A stretch of 64,000 bases of DNA. It comes from Flavobacterium ranwuense. Its GTDB lineage: Bacteria > Bacteroidota > Bacteroidia > Flavobacteriales > Flavobacteriaceae. This document shows positions 1-8,523 of the stretch, piece by piece; position 1 is the stretch's first letter; every line of letters starts with the position of its first letter. A model generated the notes under the pieces. That model had not been told where the DNA came from, did not search any database, and was given only the letters and a program-made list of their open reading frames with translations. Both the position numbers and the translations under genes were made by a program. The stretch is from contig NZ_SMLH01000003.1 of the NCBI RefSeq assembly GCF_004349315.1, positions 310,001 to 374,000 on the forward strand. Direction: 5' to 3'.

Positions 1-989
1 CCGCCAGTGTGAGTGACTTGTTTATACCCTTTTACATCACTTAAAAACCAACCTAGTCCATAGGAACTAAAATGGGTATTGTAAGGAGCTGTTGTGTTTG
101 TTGGGATTATCGTTTGTGGAGACCACATCTCATTATGCTCTTTTTTAGAAAATAATTGTTTGTTCTCTGAGCCATATTTTCCATTGTTCATTTGCATAAT
201 CGTCCATTTGCTCAAATCATTTACGCTGGAATAAATTCCGGCGGCAGCATCAAAAAGTTGATTTTGGTAGCGTTTGATTACTTTTAGTTTTCCGTCAATA
301 GGAACGTGAGGCGCAATGATATTTGTGGTGTCTTTCAGTCGTAAAAAAGAAGCGACGCTATTATTCATTTCTAAGGGCTTCATCATCCGTTGTTCTACAA
401 AATCACACCAGCTCAAACCACTTGCTACGCGAATTACTTCTCCAGCAACAATGTACAGTAAATTGTCATAATCGTATTGCGTTCTAAATGCCGAAACCGG
501 TTTTAAATACTGTAAATTCTGAATGATATCTTGTGTGGTAAAATCGCTTCCATCAGGCCAAATCATTAAATCTCCTGCGCCAAGACCTAATCCGCTGCGA
601 TGTGTCAATAAATCCCGAATCGTAAATTCATTCGTTACATAGTCATTATACATTTTGAAATTAGGAAGGTGTTTAATGACTTTGTCATCCCATTTTACTT
701 TTCCTTCATCTACTAAAATCGCCAAAGCGGCGCTGGTAAATGCCTTACTATTGGATGCAATTCCAAAAAGGGTATTTGCATCTACTTTTTCGTTAGTTAA
801 AATTGATTTAACTCCATACCCTTTGGAGTGGATTACTTTTCCGTCTTTTACAATGGCTACAGCAATTCCGGGAACATTGAATGTTTTTAGCGTACGATCT
901 ACTAATTCATCGACTTGAGTCGAACTGATTTGTGCAAAAGAAATAGTGGTTGAAATTAATGCTATTGCAACGAATAATTTATTTTTCAT
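1..989 (-). CDS. Serine hydrolase, beta-lactamase/PBP4* family (3' end cut by window)
   Basis: The reading frame starts at 989 on the minus strand and runs off the window edge, so about 329 residues are visible and the C-terminus is missing. Residues 1-20 form a signal peptide (hydrophobic stretch ending SFAQ), so the protein is exported. The class C beta-lactamase/D-aminopeptidase fold is shown by the nucleophile motif S79-N-S-K82, the Y174-D-N176 motif, and an HTGG at the visible end that corresponds to the K/H-T-G motif. Members of this family hydrolyse peptides, esters or beta-lactams, and the substrate cannot be told from sequence. It lies 54 bases downstream of the RNA methyltransferase gene on the same strand and may be cotranscribed with it. 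This gene was read directly from the sequence because it has no stop codon in the window. Confidence 0.85.
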   Translation of the reverse strand, partial: MKNKLFVAIALISTTISFAQISSTQVDELVDRTLKTFNVPGIAVAIVKDGKVIHSKGYGVKSILTNEKVDANTLFGIASNSKAFTSAALAILVDEGKVKWDDKVIKHLPNFKMYNDYVTNEFTIRDLLTHRSGLGLGAGDLMIWPDGSDFTTQDIIQNLQYLKPVSAFRTQYDYDNLLYIVAGEVIRVASGLSWCDFVEQRMMKPLEMNNSVASFLRLKDTTNIIAPHVPIDGKLKVIKRYQNQLFDAAAGIYSSVNDLSKWTIMQMNNGKYGSENKQLFSKKEHNEMWSPQTIIPTNTTAPYNTHFSSYGLGWFLSDVKGYKQVTHTG

Positions 990-1043
990 ACTATAAATTT
1001 ATTTTTTTTAAAAATCTGAAATCATTAATCTACAATCAAAAAT

Positions 1044-1838
1044 CTAAAACCCTCTCTGTCTTTTGGCTTCAAAAATCAAGATGGCTGCTGCAACCGAAAC
1101 ATTCATAGAATCGATCTCGCCTTGCATTGGAATAATAATATTTTGAGTCGCTTCCTTTCTCCATTCTTCTGTCAATCCAGTGGCTTCCGTCCCTACGACC
1201 AAAGCGGTTGGCGTGGTGTAATCTTGCGTGTGATAGGAAGTGGAGTTTTGTAAAGTCGCACAATAAAAATTGATTTTCCTTTCTTTCAAAAAAGAAATAA
1301 TTTCTGATGTTGTTCCGGTAGCAATTTGATTGGTAAACAAACAACCTACACTGGAGCGCACAATATTTGGATTGTATAAATCGCTTTTTGGATTGGCAAT
1401 AATTACCGCATCAAGATTAGCAGCATCGGCAGTTCTTAATAAAGCGCCAATATTTCCTGGCTTTTCGGGGGCTTCAGCAACAAGAATCAATGGGTTTTCA
1501 GATAATTTTAAATCCGATAATTGCAACGATTTGGTTTTGGCTACAGCCAAAATACCCTCAGTAGTATCTCTATAAGCCAGTTTTTGATAGACTTCCTTAT
1601 TGATTTCTATCAGTTCTGCATTTTTAGATAATTGACGGGCTTCGGCTTCGGAACAAATTTCAGGTAAAAATAACAGCGTTTCTATTTCATAACCTCCTTT
1701 GATGGCAATAGAAATTTCACGTTTTCCCTCAATTAAAAAAGTTCCGGATTGTTTACGTGCTTTTGCTTTTTCCTGCAATTGCACTAAAGATTTTATATAT
1801 GGATTTTGTATCGAAGTGATTTGTTTCAAGAGGTACAA
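1044..1838 (-). CDS. TrmH/SpoU-family RNA 2'-O-ribose methyltransferase
   Basis: This is a 264-residue protein of the SPOUT superfamily that transfers a methyl group from SAM to a ribose 2'-OH of rRNA or tRNA. The N-terminal 100 residues form the substrate-binding domain (SGTFLIEGKREI). The C-terminal half carries the three SpoU motifs: NIGALLRTADA, then LVVGTEATGLTEEW, then IPMQGEIDSMNVSVAAAIL, which build the trefoil-knot SAM site. The start is a TTG at 1838, only about 13 bases after the transcription start predicted from the TATCTTTG promoter at 1858-1865; an alternative in-frame TTG lies at 1829. The exact target nucleotide cannot be assigned. Confidence 0.9.
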   Translation of the reverse strand: MYLLKQITSIQNPYIKSLVQLQEKAKARKQSGTFLIEGKREISIAIKGGYEIETLLFLPEICSEAEARQLSKNAELIEINKEVYQKLAYRDTTEGILAVAKTKSLQLSDLKLSENPLILVAEAPEKPGNIGALLRTADAANLDAVIIANPKSDLYNPNIVRSSVGCLFTNQIATGTTSEIISFLKERKINFYCATLQNSTSYHTQDYTTPTALVVGTEATGLTEEWRKEATQNIIIPMQGEIDSMNVSVAAAILIFEAKRQRGF

Positions 1839-1857
1839 CTATTTAATTTATAGGAAA

Positions 1858-1865
1858 CAAAGATA
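1858..1865 (-). promoter_or_regulatory. -7 promoter element TATCTTTG for the RNA methyltransferase gene
   Basis: This is a perfect match to the Bacteroidota consensus TAnnTTTG on the minus strand, 20 bases upstream of the TTG start at 1838. No clear -33 TTG is visible. It favours the short-leader TTG start. Confidence 0.5.
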
Positions 1866-1969
1866 CATAGAGAAAATTCAGTTTTCTATATTTGAATTCG
1901 AATATTTATTTGGCAGGAATAGATTCATTAAATTGTGGGGGGTCAGGCTGGTTACACGAGTATTTTCTT

Positions 1970-1977
1970 TATTTTTG
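1970..1977 (+). promoter_or_regulatory. -7 promoter element TATTTTTG for the TRIC channel gene
   Basis: This is a perfect TAnnTTTG match 60 bases upstream of the ATG at 2037. With the minus-strand element at 1858-1865 it makes the 198-base intergenic region a divergent promoter. Confidence 0.45.
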
Positions 1978-2036
1978 CCTGAATTATAGTCAATAGATAG
2001 CATTCTTATTATCCATTTTTAAATCCAAAAAACATC

Positions 2037-2639
2037 ATGTTTTATTTATTAGACATCATCGGCACATTGGCTTTTGCCATGTCAGGCGCATTGACGGCAA
2101 TGAATAAAAAGCTCGATCCATTTGGCGTGTTTATCATTGCTTTTGTTACGGCTGTGGGTGGAGGAACGTTGCGTGATGTGATGATTGGGCGAACGCCCGT
2201 GGGATGGATGCGTGATTTGAATTATGTTTATGTTATAATCATCGGGTTTGTATTGGCCTTAGTTTTCAGAAAAAAATTCGACAGATTGCGAACTTCTTTG
2301 TTTTTATTTGATACCATTGGGTTGGGCGTTTTTACTTTAATAGGTCTCGAAAAAGGAATAAATATTGGACTTCATCCGGTCATCTGCGTAGCTTTAGGAA
2401 CTATGACAGCTTGTTTTGGAGGTGTAATCCGTGATATTTTATGTACTGAAATCCCTGTAATTTTCAGAAGGGAAATTTATGCTACGATTTGTATTTTGGG
2501 TGGAATTATTTTCTTCGTCCTTCGGGAATTTAATTTAGAAAATGATATTTTATACTTAGCGACATCCTTAGTTATCATTTCGGTACGCTTGATGGCAGTG
2601 AAATTCAAATGGTATTTATCCCCTTTAGAAAATAAATAA
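2037..2639 (+). CDS. Trimeric intracellular cation channel (TRIC/YicG-like) membrane protein
   Basis: This 200-residue inner-membrane protein has about seven hydrophobic segments in two homologous halves. The family marker GGGTLRDVMIGR occurs at about residues 40-52 and its second-half counterpart FGGVIRDILC at about residues 129-138, the glycine-rich kinks typical of prokaryotic TRIC (formerly UPF0126). TRIC proteins form trimeric potassium-permeable channels. The protein is of normal family length. It is transcribed divergently from the RNA methyltransferase and sits 35 bases upstream of the polysaccharide cluster, with no obvious functional tie to it. Confidence 0.9.
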   Translation: MFYLLDIIGTLAFAMSGALTAMNKKLDPFGVFIIAFVTAVGGGTLRDVMIGRTPVGWMRDLNYVYVIIIGFVLALVFRKKFDRLRTSLFLFDTIGLGVFTLIGLEKGINIGLHPVICVALGTMTACFGGVIRDILCTEIPVIFRREIYATICILGGIIFFVLREFNLENDILYLATSLVIISVRLMAVKFKWYLSPLENK

Positions 2640-2674
2640 AAAATGCTTAATTTCACGAAGTCTAAAACCAAATA

Positions 2675-3673
2675 GTGAAAAATTATTCCGTCAAACAATA
2701 CCAGAAAAGCGATTATACAAACTGGAATGCCTTTATTGGTCAAGCCAAAAACGCTACTTTTTTATTTCACCGTGATTTTATGGAATACCACAAAGATCGA
2801 TTCGGGGATTTCTCCTTGATGATTTTTGAGAACGAAAAATTGGTTGCTGTTTTGCCGGCAAATAAAGTTGGGGAAATAGTTTATTCACATCAAGGCTTGA
2901 CGTATGGCGGACTAGTTTCTAATGAACAATCCAAATTGACGACTATAATTAATGCTTTTAGGTCTGTTTTGTTGTTTTTGGAAGATAATAAGATAGAAAA
3001 ACTGCATTTGAAAACAATTCCATCGATTTATCATACTAAACCTGCCGAAGAAATTCAATATGCTTTATTTTTGGCGGAAGCCAAATTAGTAAGACGAGAT
3101 AGTTTGTCGGTGATTGATTTATCACAAAAATATGATTTTTCAAAAATCAGAAAAAGAGGCATTAAAAAAGGAATGACAAAAGGATTAGTTATTAAAGAAG
3201 AAACTAATTTTGAATCTTTTTGGGATGAAGTTTTGATTCCGAATTTAGAAGCCAGACATAATGCAAAACCGGTTCATTCCATTGCTGAAATGAATCTTTT
3301 AAAAAGCCGTTTTCCTAATAATATACGCCAGTTTAATGTGTATCATAACGATCAAATTGTGGCGGGAACTACTGTTTTCGAAAGTGAAGCGGTTGCGCAT
3401 TGTCAATATATTTCTAAATATGAAAATGTGGAGAATCTTGGAAGTTTAGATTTTCTATATCATTTTTTGATAACAGATGTTTTTGTTGATAAACGATTTT
3501 TTGATTTTGGGATTTCCAATGAAACTCAAGGGAAATTATTGAATGATGGATTGTCTTATTGGAAAGAAAGTTTCGGAGCCAGTACAATAGTCCACGATTT
3601 TTATGAGGTAGAAACCGCTAATTATGTCAGACTAAATTCATTTTTAATTAAATCAAAAAAACATACTGACTAA
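2675..3673 (+). CDS. GNAT/FemAB-like acyltransferase of the polysaccharide cluster
   Basis: This 332-residue protein begins with GTG at 2675 and resembles the FemAB/BioF2-like acetyltransferase group: a first GNAT lobe at about 1-140 and a second at about 190-330. The second lobe holds the strand-turn region around IVAGTTVFES and LDFLYHFLITD. No signal peptide is seen, so it is cytoplasmic. Its stop codon directly abuts the ATG of the sugar aminotransferase, so the two are almost certainly translated together. From this position I infer that it acylates the amino sugar made by the next enzymes, but that is context only. A peptidoglycan-bridge or lipid substrate is also possible for FemAB-like enzymes. 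Confidence 0.7.
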   Translation: MKNYSVKQYQKSDYTNWNAFIGQAKNATFLFHRDFMEYHKDRFGDFSLMIFENEKLVAVLPANKVGEIVYSHQGLTYGGLVSNEQSKLTTIINAFRSVLLFLEDNKIEKLHLKTIPSIYHTKPAEEIQYALFLAEAKLVRRDSLSVIDLSQKYDFSKIRKRGIKKGMTKGLVIKEETNFESFWDEVLIPNLEARHNAKPVHSIAEMNLLKSRFPNNIRQFNVYHNDQIVAGTTVFESEAVAHCQYISKYENVENLGSLDFLYHFLITDVFVDKRFFDFGISNETQGKLLNDGLSYWKESFGASTIVHDFYEVETANYVRLNSFLIKSKKHTD

Positions 3674-4816
3674 ATGATTCCATTTCTTGATTTAAAAAAA
3701 ATAAACGAACCGTATGAAACCGCTTTTCAGGAAAAATTGAAAGTAGTTTTAGCCAATGGTTGGTATGTTTTAGGAAATGAAGTCAAGGAATTTGAAACCG
3801 GTTTTGCCAAGTATTGCGGTGCAAAATATTGCATCGGGACAGGAAATGGTTTAGACGCTTTAGTGTTGATTTTTAAAGGCTATATTCAACTTGGGAAATT
3901 GCAAAAAGGCGATGAAGTGATTGTTCCGGCAAATACTTACATTGCCAGTATTTTGGCTGTTTTACAAGCGGATTTAATTCCAGTTTTAGTCGAGCCAAAT
4001 TTAGAAACCTACAACATCGATCCCGATTTAATTTCAGAAAAGATTACCCCAAAAACCAAAGCGATTCTGGCAGTTCATCTTTACGGACAATTGGCAGAAA
4101 TGGATACGATAAATGAAATTGCTGTTGCAAATAATTTGTTGGTTGTCGAAGATGCGGCTCAGGCTCATGGTGCAATGAGAAATCAAGAATCCACACCCGA
4201 GACCGCAGATCGAACTGAAGAAGTACTCAAAAATCAAAAATCAAGCGTAGCGTATAGTTTTTATCCTGGGAAAAATCTAGGCGCATTGGGCGATGGGGGA
4301 GCAGTTACCACAAATGACTCGGAGTTAGCTAAAACCATTCAATCACTTCGTAATTATGGTTCGGAAACGAAATATTATAATGATTACATTGGAGTAAATT
4401 CAAGATTAGATGAATTGCAAGCGGCTTTTCTTAATGTGAAATTACCGTATTTAGATATTGAAAATGAACGACGTAGAGTAATTGCAAAACGCTATTTGTC
4501 TGAAATTAAAAACGATAAAATAATATTGCCAACTGTGACATTGCTCGGAAAGAAGCAATCTAATCATGTTTTTCATTTATTTGTCATTCGAACTCAGAAT
4601 AGAATAGAGTTACAAGACTATTTACATCAAAATAATATTCAAACGGTAGTACATTATCCCGTTCCGCCTCACAATCAAAAAGCGTTATCAAACTGGAATC
4701 ATTTATCTTTTCCAATAACCCAAAAAATTCATGACCAAGTGTTGAGTTTGCCTATAAGCCCAGTTTTGACAATGGATGAAGTGAGTTTTATTGTTGCAAT
4801 TTTAAATAAATACTAA
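3674..4816 (+). CDS. DegT/DnrJ/EryC1-family sugar-nucleotide aminotransferase (FdtB/QdtB-like)
   Basis: This is a 380-residue PLP-dependent transaminase of fold type I. The internal aldimine lysine is K200 in SFYPGKNLG, and D160 in [10 protein letters not shown] contacts the pyridine nitrogen. Enzymes of this type put an amino group on a keto-sugar nucleotide. Because a 3,4-ketoisomerase of the FdtA/QdtA type is encoded at 8116, the most likely product is a dTDP-3-amino-3,6-dideoxyhexose (Fuc3N or Qui3N). Residues about 168-191, between the conserved HGA and the SFYPGK motif, form a polar loop that looks longer than usual. The gene abuts the acyltransferase upstream, and the flippase starts 1 base after its stop. 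Confidence 0.88.
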   Translation: MIPFLDLKKINEPYETAFQEKLKVVLANGWYVLGNEVKEFETGFAKYCGAKYCIGTGNGLDALVLIFKGYIQLGKLQKGDEVIVPANTYIASILAVLQADLIPVLVEPNLETYNIDPDLISEKITPKTKAILAVHLYGQLAEMDTINEIAVANNLLVVEDAAQAHGAMRNQESTPETADRTEEVLKNQKSSVAYSFYPGKNLGALGDGGAVTTNDSELAKTIQSLRNYGSETKYYNDYIGVNSRLDELQAAFLNVKLPYLDIENERRRVIAKRYLSEIKNDKIILPTVTLLGKKQSNHVFHLFVIRTQNRIELQDYLHQNNIQTVVHYPVPPHNQKALSNWNHLSFPITQKIHDQVLSLPISPVLTMDEVSFIVAILNKY

Positions 4817-4817
4817 A

Positions 4818-6092
4818 TTGGGATTTATTAGAAAAATTGCCCAAACACAACTGTTTAAGATTTCATCTTTAAATAGTTTAAGCGTTATTTTAAAGATTGG
4901 AATTGGGTTAATAACTTCAAAATTATTAGCAGTTTTTGTAGGGCCAAGCGGAATGGCTTTGGTTGGGAATTTGAGGAATTTTTTAACTTCATTAGAAAGC
5001 ATTTCAACTTTAGGTTTTCAAAACGGAATTATAAAATATGTTGCTGAAAACGAAGAAAATGAAAATCAGCTTAAAAAAATAATTACCACAGTTTTTATTA
5101 GTTTGGTTTGTATTGCTACTGTTTTAAGTGGCGTTTTATACTTTTTTGCATCTTATTGGAACAGTCAAATATTTGGAAATGATTTCGAATATACTATTGT
5201 TTTTAAAGCACTGGCTTTGGCTTTGCCTTGGTATGCAATTTCTGTTTTTTTGTTATCTGTAATTAATGGTCTAGGGCAATTCAAAAGTGTAATTTGGGTT
5301 AATATAATAGGCAATGCCATTGGTTTATTAGTTTCTATCAGTATGATTTTGAATTATAAAACCTTGGGCGCTTTATTTTCCTTGGTGATTTCCCCAGCTT
5401 TGTTGTTTTTTGTGACATTTTATTATATAAATAAAGAAATTAATTTTTTTGAAACGATTCGGTTTCATCAGTTTGATTCTCAAGTTCTAAAAAAATTATC
5501 GTCATATTCTTTAATGGCTTTGGTTTCAACGGTTTTAGGACCTTTGGTGTATCTCTTAATAAGAAATCATGTTATTCAGAATGTTGGACTGGAACAAGCC
5601 GGTTTTTGGGAAACAATGACACGTATTTCGACGTATTATATGTTGTTTGTTACCACAATTTTGACTGTTTATTTTTTGCCAAAATTGGCTGTTGCCAAAA
5701 ATAATCTGGAGACAAAACGTGTTTTTTGGAGTTACTTCAAAAGTATTTTACCCGTTTTCATAATTGTATTAACGGTGCTTTATTTTTTGCGTTTTTTTAT
5801 TGTCAATTTGCTTTTTACCAATGCATTCCTACAAGTAACGACTTTGTTTGTTTGGCAGTTGGCAGGTGATGTTTTAAAAGTAGCTTCTTTGATTTTAGGG
5901 TATCAATTTTTTGCAAAAAAATTAACTGTAGCATTTATAGTTTCAGAGTTGTTTTCACTTCTTGTTTTGTATTTTTCAAGTGTTTATTTAATTAATTTAT
6001 TTGGAATTCAAGGAGTTGTGATGGCTCAGGCTTTTGATAATTTTATTTACCTGGTGGTGTTGGTTGTTTACTTTAGAAAGAGTTTGTTTTAG
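4818..6092 (+). CDS. Wzx-like O-antigen/polysaccharide flippase
   Basis: This 424-residue polytopic inner-membrane protein of the MATE/MOP superfamily has about 10-12 hydrophobic segments across its length. The N-terminal segment with LLAVFVGPSGMALVGNLRNF and the repeated GLG/GAL turns are typical of O-antigen translocases, which flip undecaprenyl-linked repeat units to the periplasmic face. The start is a TTG at 4818, one base after the stop of the aminotransferase, so translation is probably coupled. The gene converges on the glycosyltransferase at 6108-7250 with only 15 bases between stops, and no terminator hairpin is visible there. Confidence 0.85.
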   Translation: MGFIRKIAQTQLFKISSLNSLSVILKIGIGLITSKLLAVFVGPSGMALVGNLRNFLTSLESISTLGFQNGIIKYVAENEENENQLKKIITTVFISLVCIATVLSGVLYFFASYWNSQIFGNDFEYTIVFKALALALPWYAISVFLLSVINGLGQFKSVIWVNIIGNAIGLLVSISMILNYKTLGALFSLVISPALLFFVTFYYINKEINFFETIRFHQFDSQVLKKLSSYSLMALVSTVLGPLVYLLIRNHVIQNVGLEQAGFWETMTRISTYYMLFVTTILTVYFLPKLAVAKNNLETKRVFWSYFKSILPVFIIVLTVLYFLRFFIVNLLFTNAFLQVTTLFVWQLAGDVLKVASLILGYQFFAKKLTVAFIVSELFSLLVLYFSSVYLINLFGIQGVVMAQAFDNFIYLVVLVVYFRKSLF

Positions 6093-6107
6093 TTTTTGGA
6101 TAAAAAT

Positions 6108-7250
6108 TTAAGCTTTATTCCAAGTTTCTAAGTATTGATTAGCGATTTTTATATAATCATGCTCTTTTTCGATAAATGCTCTGGCACGTTTTCCAATTGC
6201 TATAATGGCTTCAGGATTTTCGATCAAAAAAGACAATTCTTTTACTAAATAATTCACATCAGGCAAAGCATTTACAGCAACTCGTTCTGATACATTATAA
6301 TGTTGTACAAACTCTTTCTCGGCACCAGTGAAAACGACTTTTCCTTTTGACATAGCTTCCAAGGCATTGTAACCCTGATCGTCAGCATAGATTTGATCTA
6401 ATACGATTTGTGCGGTATTGTATAAATTTATATAATCGGCATAAGGAAGATTTTCGGTGATAATCACAGCTACTTTTTCAGCATATTTTTCCTGTATAAT
6501 TTGCAATGCTTTTTCAAAATAAGTAATTCCTTTTTTGATGTAACTGGAGCGATTTATCCCAAGAAAAATAACGATTTTGTCATTGTTTTTTTGTTCTTGA
6601 AATTCAATTTTTAGGGTGTTAATTGGATTTGGAATGAAATGAACCGAATATCCCATTTTCTCCATCGGAATTTTATAATCTAAATCGGAGACAATTAGGT
6701 TTTGGCAGTTTTCGACCAACCAATCAAAGGTTTTTCGATAGTTTTTTGTGGCGTATTTTAATGGATATTCAAAATGTTTTTTTAACGAATTATCCTCGAA
6801 ATAGGGAGTCAGAATGCTATAGTCAGACTCTTTTTTGAGCAAATAATCAATAATTGGGGTTTCATCACCACAGATTAATAAGCTCCGATTTTTAATTTTT
6901 TTGAATACCTTTTTATAGAGTATCCGAGAGAGAAAAGGAAACGTTTCAATTGCATCCGAATTAATGAGCTGTACGTGATCAAAGTTCTTTAATTGGGCTA
7001 ATAAAAGGAAAAAACGAAGTCCTCTTTCTGCTTTCTCTAAATCGATACCCGTGAGTTTATAAAGGGCATTTTTGATTTTTAGAGGCAACCAATAATCAGA
7101 TAAAAAGGCGGAATGAAAGGAATAATCAGTGTCGAATTTTTTGAAATGATCTCCCGATGACAACAAAATTACCTCATGTCCCAGCACTATCAATCCTTCT
7201 TTTAAAGAATTATGCAATCGACTGTATTCGCCCATCAAAAGTATTTTCAT
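6108..7250 (-). CDS. GT-B fold glycosyltransferase
   Basis: This 380-residue protein starts with MKILLMGEYSRLHNSLKEGL, the Rossmann start of GT-B enzymes. The C-terminal half resembles GT4 donor-binding domains: an IVIFLGINR strand at about residue 225, then the region YNALEAMSKGKVVFTG at about residues 288-303 that supplies the E-x7-E-like nucleotide-sugar contact. It probably adds a sugar to the growing repeat unit at the cytoplasmic membrane face. It lies on the minus strand inside a plus-strand cluster, convergent with the flippase and divergent from the next glycosyltransferase, which suggests it was inserted or inverted separately. Donor and acceptor are unknown. Confidence 0.75.
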   Translation of the reverse strand: MKILLMGEYSRLHNSLKEGLIVLGHEVILLSSGDHFKKFDTDYSFHSAFLSDYWLPLKIKNALYKLTGIDLEKAERGLRFFLLLAQLKNFDHVQLINSDAIETFPFLSRILYKKVFKKIKNRSLLICGDETPIIDYLLKKESDYSILTPYFEDNSLKKHFEYPLKYATKNYRKTFDWLVENCQNLIVSDLDYKIPMEKMGYSVHFIPNPINTLKIEFQEQKNNDKIVIFLGINRSSYIKKGITYFEKALQIIQEKYAEKVAVIITENLPYADYINLYNTAQIVLDQIYADDQGYNALEAMSKGKVVFTGAEKEFVQHYNVSERVAVNALPDVNYLVKELSFLIENPEAIIAIGKRARAFIEKEHDYIKIANQYLETWNKA

Positions 7251-7268
7251 TTACAAAGCTGAATTATT

Positions 7269-7276
7269 TATATTTG
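7269..7276 (+). promoter_or_regulatory. -7 promoter element TATATTTG
   Basis: This is a perfect TAnnTTTG match between the divergent glycosyltransferase genes. Transcription starting about seven bases downstream would exclude any start codon upstream of 7283 for the 7295-8119 gene and would read into the downstream fdtA-like and GT4 genes. Confidence 0.5.
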
Positions 7277-7294
7277 TGTAAATATAATAACAAA

Positions 7295-8119
7295 TTGATA
7301 AAAGAATTTAAAAAAGGAGATCTTGAAATAGTAATGGCTACGATGAATAGAGATTCTTTGGATTTTTTGATTCCTATGTTTCCCTTCTGTCATTTTTCAG
7401 AATTTTCAATTTTAATTATCAATCAAAGCCTAGAGAATAAACTATTAGTTTCAGAATTTCCTTCCATTAGAGTTATAAATTCATTTGAAAAAGGGTTGTC
7501 GAAAAGCAGGAATTTAGGTTTGCAAAATGCAAAAGGGAAAATTATCTTAATAGCGGATGACGATGAAATTTTCAAGGAAGATTTTGAAAGCAGTATTCTT
7601 GAAGCCCACAACAATTATCCTGAGGCAGCCAGTATTTGTTTTGCAATTGAAGATTCAAATGGCTTATTATTTAAAAAATATCCTTCTCAATCAAAATTGC
7701 AATTAAATAATCTAGATATTTTTAATATTTTATCGATTGAAATAAGTTTAAAAAAAGCGGTATTCGACCAACTGAAGATTAAGTTTGATACTAATTTTGG
7801 GCTTGGAAGTTCATTTAAGATGGGAGAAGAAGCTATTTTTTTGTCGGATTTGAAAAATCAAAATCAAAATATAATTATTGTGCCTAAGGTTATAACAAGT
7901 CATCCGTCGATTTCAACAGATGATAAATTAAATTTGGAGCAAAGATATTATGTACAAGGCGCTTTCTTGACCAGGGTTTCAAATGATGGTTACTTCAAAG
8001 GAGTTTTTATGAAACTTTTTTTTGATATTAAACAAAACAAAATTAAAATAAACCAAGTTTTTGTAGCACTAAAAAGCGCAAACAAAGGAAAAGAAGATTT
8101 TTTACAAATTACTAAATGA
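7295..8119 (+). CDS. Glycosyltransferase family 2-like protein
   Basis: This is a GT-A-like protein of about 274 residues. The N-terminal strand LEIVMATMNRDS is the counterpart of the usual SIVIPTYNR strand, and ILIADDDEIF carries the DxD-like metal-binding motif. I chose TTG 7295 rather than ATG 7334 because the later start would cut off the first beta strand, and the frame upstream of 7295 overlaps the divergent gene and its promoter. ATG 7334 remains possible and has a GGAG 15 bases before it. Its stop overlaps the ATG of the next gene by four bases (ATGA), so the two are translationally coupled. Donor and acceptor are unknown. Confidence 0.75.
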   Translation: MIKEFKKGDLEIVMATMNRDSLDFLIPMFPFCHFSEFSILIINQSLENKLLVSEFPSIRVINSFEKGLSKSRNLGLQNAKGKIILIADDDEIFKEDFESSILEAHNNYPEAASICFAIEDSNGLLFKKYPSQSKLQLNNLDIFNILSIEISLKKAVFDQLKIKFDTNFGLGSSFKMGEEAIFLSDLKNQNQNIIIVPKVITSHPSISTDDKLNLEQRYYVQGAFLTRVSNDGYFKGVFMKLFFDIKQNKIKINQVFVALKSANKGKEDFLQITK

Positions 8120-8523
8120 AAACAACCCTTAACGCCATACAATTACTAAAGATCCCTGTTGTGGAAGATATACGTGGGAATCTGGCATTTATTCAAGAGA
8201 ATGTTTTGCCATTTGGATTCAAGCGAGTGTATTACCTTTTTGATGTGCCAAGCAATGCTTATAGAGGTGGACATTCGCATATTGCTCAGCAAGAAATCTT
8301 GATTGCTTTGAGCGGAAGTTTTGAAGTTGTTCTTAACGACGGAATCGAAAAAAAATCATTTTTCTTGAACAAACCAAATATTGGATTGTATATTCCAACG
8401 GGTATTTGGAGAGAATTGCAAAATTTTTCATCAGGAGCAGTTTGTTTGGTTTTGGCATCTGATGTGTTCAATGAAGAAGATTATATTCGGGATTTTGATG
8501 AATTTTTGATTTCAAAAAAATGA
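8116..8523 (+). CDS. fdtA: dTDP-4-oxo-6-deoxyglucose 3,4-ketoisomerase (FdtA/QdtA, WxcM-like cupin)
   Basis: This 135-residue single cupin is the usual length for sugar-nucleotide 3,4-ketoisomerases. The catalytic region R50-GGH53-S-H55 matches the paired histidines of FdtA/QdtA, followed by the barrel strands EVVLNDG and LYIPTGIWRELQNF. The enzyme moves the keto group of dTDP-4-oxo-6-deoxyglucose from C4 to C3, giving the substrate of the aminotransferase encoded at 3674. The symbol is tentative, since fdtA and qdtA make C4 epimers that I cannot separate by eye. It overlaps its neighbours by four bases on each side. The genes for dTDP-glucose synthesis (rmlA, rmlB) are not in the window. Confidence 0.85.
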   Translation: MKTTLNAIQLLKIPVVEDIRGNLAFIQENVLPFGFKRVYYLFDVPSNAYRGGHSHIAQQEILIALSGSFEVVLNDGIEKKSFFLNKPNIGLYIPTGIWRELQNFSSGAVCLVLASDVFNEEDYIRDFDEFLISKK

